The notes below the pieces were generated by a model. The model was not told where the DNA came from. It ran no database searches and saw only the letters and a list, made by a program, of their open reading frames with translations. Position numbers and translations under genes: made by a program. Positions 59,201 to 64,000 of a stretch of DNA of 64,000 nt are shown piece by piece (within the stretch, counting starts at the first letter, position 1; each line of letters starts with the position of its first letter). Location of the stretch: positions 1,277,865 through 1,341,864 of the forward strand of contig SCFE01000114.1 of the NCBI GenBank assembly GCA_004352715.1. Direction: 5' to 3'. The DNA comes from Hofstenia miamia. Taxonomy: Eukaryota; Xenacoelomorpha; Acoela.

Positions 59201-62200
59201 CTGTCAGAATTGAAAGGATTTATATCTTTCATATATTCACATGAGGAATCAGCATTCATAAATATTTCTACTTGGAATAATATAATTAGAGAACTAAAAG
59301 GATGTTATGCAAATTTGCAAAAAGTGAAATCTGTTGAAAGTAAAAATAAAAATTTTTCTCACATACCCCCATTTGATTGTGAAAACCTAATACATTCCAA
59401 TATCAATATTATGAAATTTGTTGAACTTAAACCACTAATCCTATTTCATGTTCAATTGCCAATAAATATCTGCCCAGGACCTCTCTTAAATCTGAAATTG
59501 GAAGACTATAATGTAATCAAACACAATGGTAGCATTTCAGCAGGCCATCACAAGACTGATAAGATTTTCAAAGTAATGATTGGAATAAATGCAAAACAAT
59601 ATTGGATTGACAAAACAATTGTGAAATATAAGGAAGAATATGCAAGCTTCCTACATATATTTTTTCTACAGCAAGTGATTCTGTTGATACTAGTATATCA
59701 AAGAAAATTAATGATACAATTAATAAGTATCTTGATTATACACATGATTTTGAATTTAACTGTACAATGATTAGGTGAACATAGGATACATTTATGAGCA
59801 CAACTTCTATATCAGATGAGATAAGAGAGGCGCATTTACAGCAAACAGGCTGTACAGAATCCACTGCAGATCAGCACTATGTTGATAATTCAAAAGATTT
59901 GAAAAGCTTAGAGAATTTTATGAAGGAACAATCTCAAGAGAATATAATAAATGTACCAAGTTGTAGTAAAAATATGCAAAAGTGAAAACAATTGAGAAAA
60001 GTACAAATACCAAATTCAACAGAATCACAGAAGAACATTACTTTCCAAGATCTAGGGAATGTAGAAAAGGCTAATAAATTTACTGTTAAGTTTGTATGAA
60101 TTGAAATATATTGGTTTCAAAATTTGAATCATGTTACAATTTGTACAAATTTTTTGGGGTTACAATGTAATGTAGAAATATACATGATTTTATATATATA
60201 TATATATTGAAGCTTTGTCTAAGAATAGTTTATATTAAATAATATGAAAAATAATATTGGGGATATTTCATCTATTGGACAGATGTCTACAAAAAGCATG
60301 TGACATTTTTCAAATCATAGTGAAGCAAAAATGTAGCATGTCCCTATGCATATTTGCAACCTTTATAATTTGCTTTTATTTATAAACATAAATAAATTCA
60401 AACTTTTAAGTTCAGTAGCATTCACAGTTTGTGTATTTGATTTTAAAATTCCATTTTAAAGCTATACATACATATCAACAGTTTCTGATGAAACTAATAA
60501 CATTATTCCAAATTTTGTAATATTTAGACTGGGTTTGTGTGATGAAAACAAATATATAAATTTTCCTGATAACATAAATCACTTCCAAAATGAAAAAATA
60601 ATCAAATTTAAATACTTAGGAATTACAATTTAATCATTAGCTACAAAGCACTAAGCAAAGCATCTACTTCCCATACTAGAATTAAGTATAATTATGAATG
60701 CCATAGAACATTTTTAAGAAGACCCTCACACAATTTAAATAGGTATTATAGCAAGAAACAAGAATTCCATTATTAATGGCAATAGATTTACTACAGACAT
60801 TTCTCATGGTCATAATGCCATATTCCATAAAACATATCAATCTTGTTTAGAAGCTTTTAAAATATTATGATATGATAAGAAAAACCTTAGATATAACTAA
60901 AACAGTTATATTCAAATATTCATCCTGGCATTCATAAAAGTGAAGAATGTCAAGCATATTAGAAAATACATTTATAAAACAATGTTAATTATCAAATTAA
61001 AAAAAATCAATAAATTAAAAAACTATGTGAAATCTAATCTTAAAATGTGAGGCACTTTTTATCATCATCAGTTATCTAAAATCAATATAGACAATCTTAG
61101 GATCAACATAGGAAACCATTTGGACCAATTTTGACAAAATAAGCCTGAATAGGGCAAAAATAACATAAATGACATCAAATTTACATTACTTTACATTGCA
61201 TTGAATTTTGTTAAAAACAGATAAATATTTTGATATGTATGTGATACAATTGTGGCTGGCCCATTTGATACTATTGGTTTTATTCTTAATTCATGCATAT
61301 TTTCACAAATTTAGTCAAAATGTTTTGCTATGTTGAGGCTAGGGTTACTAATATTAGTCTTAAAATAAAAAAGGTTTATAGAAATTGTGAAGCCTGAAAG
61401 CCATAATTATTAATTGAGAAAAAATAAAACATTATAATTTTTTGATGCAAAAATACACCAACACATTTATTATTTTGAAGGCAATTTTGATATTAAAATC
61501 TGTACTTCTTTTGAGTTCAATGTTAAGATCATGTTTAGAATCAAGGTATTAGAAATCCAAATATATAAGAACAGCATTTGGAATCATCTCATTGTTTTAT
61601 ATACTTGGATGGTAGCAAGCAACAAGCTCAATGGTTTCATAAATATATGTATGAATTCTCCAATTTCAAAAAGTAAATTTAATTCTTGTACTCAATTTTA
61701 AAATTAAAATAATAAATTTATAGAATGTTTAATGAAAGTTTCCAGAACATCTAGATAATATTTAATCAAATTAAAAAATAAAATCACAAGCTATCAATAG
61801 TGTGAACTTGAAGAATAATATATATTTAAGAATTTTCCACTTTACCTCCAATTATTCAAATGAAACATCCTTGAAGAAATTTGTTGCTTCTGTCTAATTG
61901 TAGAGTACATGTTCTGGAGTTTTCCTTCTTATAAAGGCAATTGGGGTGCTCTGTTATGAAATCAGCAATTGTATTATATTTTCTTACAATGCATTCAAAT
62001 TTTGAGCCAAAATTTGAAATTGGCTTGGATTTAGCACAAACATTTAAGCTGGGCTTTTGAGAACTCAGAATTTAGAAAACAAAATTGAAAACCCTCAGAA
62101 AAGAAGTTATTAATAGTCAATCTTGAACTCAATTGAAATTACACTGCATGAAAATATTGTAAAGAAGCATTTATTTTATTAATGAATATTTTTAGATCAA

Positions 62201-63235
62201 GCAACTCAGAATAAATTTTCTTTAGGTTAAGAAGCTCAATTTAACCTAGAACCTTTTCAGCACACAAACTCAGGCAATGTAAATTGAACTTGAACTGAAA
62301 AGCTATGCATTCAAATAATCCAATGTTTTGAAAAGTTTTTCACATACACAGGTTTAAGATGAACTGAATTTAAGAATTGTGATATGGTATCTCAATTTTG
62401 TATATTTTGTGCAAAAAAGCCTGTCCAGCAATTTAGAAACTAACAAGCATTCAAATTAAAGAGAAAATTGCTTGTATGTTTCAAATAATGATCAATTAAA
62501 AAATTTTGTAATATTTTTGTTGAATTTGTTGAATTGATTAAGCTTAAAATTTTTGAAATTGTAAATTTGCACATGATCATACCACAATGATTAATAATAA
62601 ATATTATTTGTTGATCACTTATATTGATAGTCCATTAATTAATTAGCATGCAAATAAATTGAAATAAGAAATTTTTAGCTTAAATCAAGGGAGAAATATA
62701 TAACTATATATATGCAAGAGAAAGAAATTTTAACTTTGAACGAAAATATAAGAGTTACCATAAATTGGATAATCTGTTTTTTCTGGAACCCATGCCATTC
62801 TAGCTGAAATCTTCCATTCTCGTAGCTCTGGCAACTTGTTATTCCCAATTCGTTCTCTTTTGTTAAAATTTTCATCATACCATGTTATTGCATTATTTGA
62901 ATATTTATTTCCATGATGTCCATACAAATGCTCTTTGCCGATTCCCTAAGAAAATGTAATTGGGGTATTACAAAAATACCTACATCATTTCTTAGCAAAC
63001 CCTTTCTCCTGTTTAGAACGTCAGGCCGACTTTCTTCATAAGCAGTGTAATCTCTATTGTAAGTACTATTATGACTATGAATCTTTTTTTCATACTAAAA
63101 TATATTAATAGTATAAATTTTTAAGTTTTCACTTACCTTTCTACGTTCTTCAACCCAATTTCCAATGCATACTCCAGGGATATATCGTGGTTTAGTATCC
63201 CAGCCGTCGTCTTGCTGTTTTTGTATTCCAACCAT
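56234..63235 (-). CDS. CFAP107: Cilia- and flagella-associated protein 107 (4 exons)
   Basis: A microtubule inner protein of motile-cilium doublets, bound inside the axonemal wall. Exons on the minus strand: 63235-63137, 63094-62984, 62945-62759 and 56463-56234, with GT-AG introns in frame, giving 208 residues. I recognise the family by the N-terminal RYIPGVCIGNWVEERRK (17-33), the RDYTAYEESRPD region, ITWYDENFN, and WVPEKTDYPIYGKPTNWGLF before the C-terminal helix. Length fits human C1orf158/CFAP107 (about 190). Intron 3 is 6.3 kb and packed with decayed repeats. Exons 1-2 and the upstream flank keep CpGs, while exon 3 onward lies in CpG-depleted DNA. A possible AATAAA on this strand lies at 56042-56037. 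Confidence 0.85.
56789..57035. repeat. CpG-decayed copy of the 29.3-kb repeat
   Basis: It aligns to 29321-29560: TTGAGTACTCA versus TTCGAGTACTCG, GAACTCAAA versus GAACTCGAA, GAGAAATCAT versus GAGAAATCGT, and ACTTGATCAAAATCCACTTGA versus ACTCGTTCGAAAATCCACTCGA. It ends with the same TTTTTACC-TTAAAAAA stretch. It lies in CFAP107 intron 3. Confidence 0.75.
58521..59770 (+). pseudogene. Tyrosine-recombinase-like ORF (Crypton-like?), antisense in CFAP107 intron 3
   Basis: Coding-like segments at 58521-58796, about 58830-59100 and 59117-59770 lie in related frames, broken by stops. The last one contains NICPGPLLNLKLEDYNVI followed by a G-x-x-HKTDKIFKVMI core. This resembles the Arg box (RPG, here CPG) and the HKT box of eukaryotic tyrosine recombinases such as Cryptons. 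A C-terminal H-x-x-R and the Tyr nucleophile are not clear. The Cys for Arg would be a CGC to TGC change, in line with CpG loss around it. It could also be an unrelated domesticated gene; I cannot confirm the family. Confidence 0.35.
60480..61210 (+). other. ORF-like debris in CFAP107 intron 3
   Basis: Short coding-like pieces (EKIIKFKYLGITI near 60590, then a Lys-rich stretch to 61200) hint at a decayed LINE, but stops are frequent and no catalytic motif is visible. No CpG occurs in this stretch. Confidence 0.25.
62055..62170. repeat. Third, CpG-less copy of the 29.3-kb repeat
   Basis: TTTTGAGAACTCAGAATTTAG and TTGAACTCAATTGAAATTAC followed by GCATGAAAATATTGT parallel the CpG-bearing words of the 29.3-kb copy with TG or CA in place of CG. 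Confidence 0.5.
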
Positions 63236-63520
63236 CTTTAAATTGCACGTTACCTAGATACATCAATAATTGCTAATTTGAAAATATTTTAAACAATTTT
63301 ATTATTTTCATAATATTTATATATAAATTATAATTTTAATATTATATATAAATAATAATATTTTGATTACATTTAAACATTTTGACTAAACTTTCAATGC
63401 GTGTAATTAGCATTAACCATTTAATGAACAAATTTTAGTTCTCCTATCGAGTGTAGGACATTGACGCTTTGCTGCGAGTTCCAAAACGAGTCTTCTAAAG
63501 TGTGGCTGCATCTTGATTCG

Positions 63521-63577
<57 letters not shown>

Positions 63578-64000
63578 ATTACAAGTTTATAATTTATAGC
63601 AGCAACAGGCTTAATTCCCACATTGAAGGGTTACATATAGATAAGAAACCAGTTTTTTGAATACAAACATATAAATCAGATTCAGTTATACGGGATACGA
63701 AATAAGGAATATCTCAGGTTAACATCAGTCTCTGTACGTCTTAATATAAACGTTCCCCCCTCAACAGAGCAGAGATGCTTCCATTTCTCATGAAATGTTT
63801 GCCTATAACCAGTAGCGTATGCAAGGGGACATGTTTGAAAGTTCCCTGTCAAATTTTCAGAATTGCCTTTGAGTGGTTAATTAAAAAAAGTAGTAAGAAA
63901 TTGAAAACTGCAGTGGTGAAATGTATTTCTTAGCGTCCAATTCGTCAATATTTTAAAAATTTTTGCGGGGCTTTGCCCAGATTTTGGTTACTCAGGTGAT
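63236..64000. other. CFAP107 upstream flank with a (TA)n palindrome
   Basis: CpGs are again frequent. ATTCGATATA at 63516 and TATATCGAAT ending at 63579 bracket a TA run, forming a long imperfect palindrome. CAGTAGCGTATGCAAGGGG at about 63811 resembles hAT-type CAGTGGCGTA ends, so a further element may start there and leave the window. No gene seen. Confidence 0.45.

Noticed and set aside
1-64000. CRISPR array or bacterial operon
   Set aside because: No regularly spaced direct repeats and no bacterial gene organisation. Introns and eukaryotic genes show animal DNA.

Overview
The window is AT-rich animal nuclear DNA. The evidence is four intron-bearing or eukaryotic host genes (SmD1, mitochondrial Phe-tRNA synthetase FARS2, a TBC1D10-type RabGAP, and the ciliary inner-microtubule protein CFAP107) among many eukaryotic transposons: Gypsy-type LTR elements, LINEs, a Penelope-like element, Tc1, hAT and short inverted-repeat elements. 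A motile-cilium gene, kilobase introns and unusually patchy CpG depletion fit an invertebrate. Splice acceptors just before two start codons would fit an animal with spliced-leader trans-splicing, such as a tunicate or flatworm, but the phylum cannot be fixed from this window.

Layout. 1-3.2 kb: CpG-poor, no gene, one diverged direct repeat. 3.2-12.35 kb: LTR element 1 (gag, protease, RT remnant, RNase H, integrase, a long third ORF, polypurine tract, truncated 3' LTR). A single N at 12352 joins it to a second, partial copy of its third ORF (12353-13640). 13.8-40.5 kb: CpG-normal domain with an hAT-like MITE carrying telomere-like repeats, a decayed Tc1 element, SmD1 (20.7 kb), FARS2 (26.9-30.8 kb), TBC1D10 (31.2-36.0 kb) and a LINE remnant on the minus strand. 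40.5-62.7 kb: CpG-poor domain with a Penelope-like RT beside a 900-base gap, an internally deleted Tc1-type element, LTR element 2 (45.65-52.16 kb, integrase lost), LTR element 3 (52.27-54.29 kb, mostly deleted), LINE debris, and the body of CFAP107 on the minus strand. The last kilobase, with CFAP107 exons 1-2 and its upstream flank, is CpG-normal again.

The host genes belong to unrelated pathways: snRNP core, mitochondrial translation, membrane traffic and axoneme. FARS2 and TBC1D10 lie about 385 bases apart on one strand; nothing shows co-regulation.

The strongest signal is mutational. In the outer domains CpG is nearly absent. Two copies of one retroelement ORF differ mainly at former CpGs, several of which became TG in one copy and CA in the other. 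One repeat family keeps its CpGs in the central domain but shows TG/CA at the matching sites in the 56.8 and 62.1 kb copies. Most in-frame stops in LTR element 1 are TGA where Arg (CGA) is expected. Together this indicates long-term germline CpG methylation of the outer domains with sharp borders, one falling inside CFAP107. The main coding novelty is a roughly 1000-residue third ORF, with no membrane or fusion features that I can see, shared by two LTR families with different termini.
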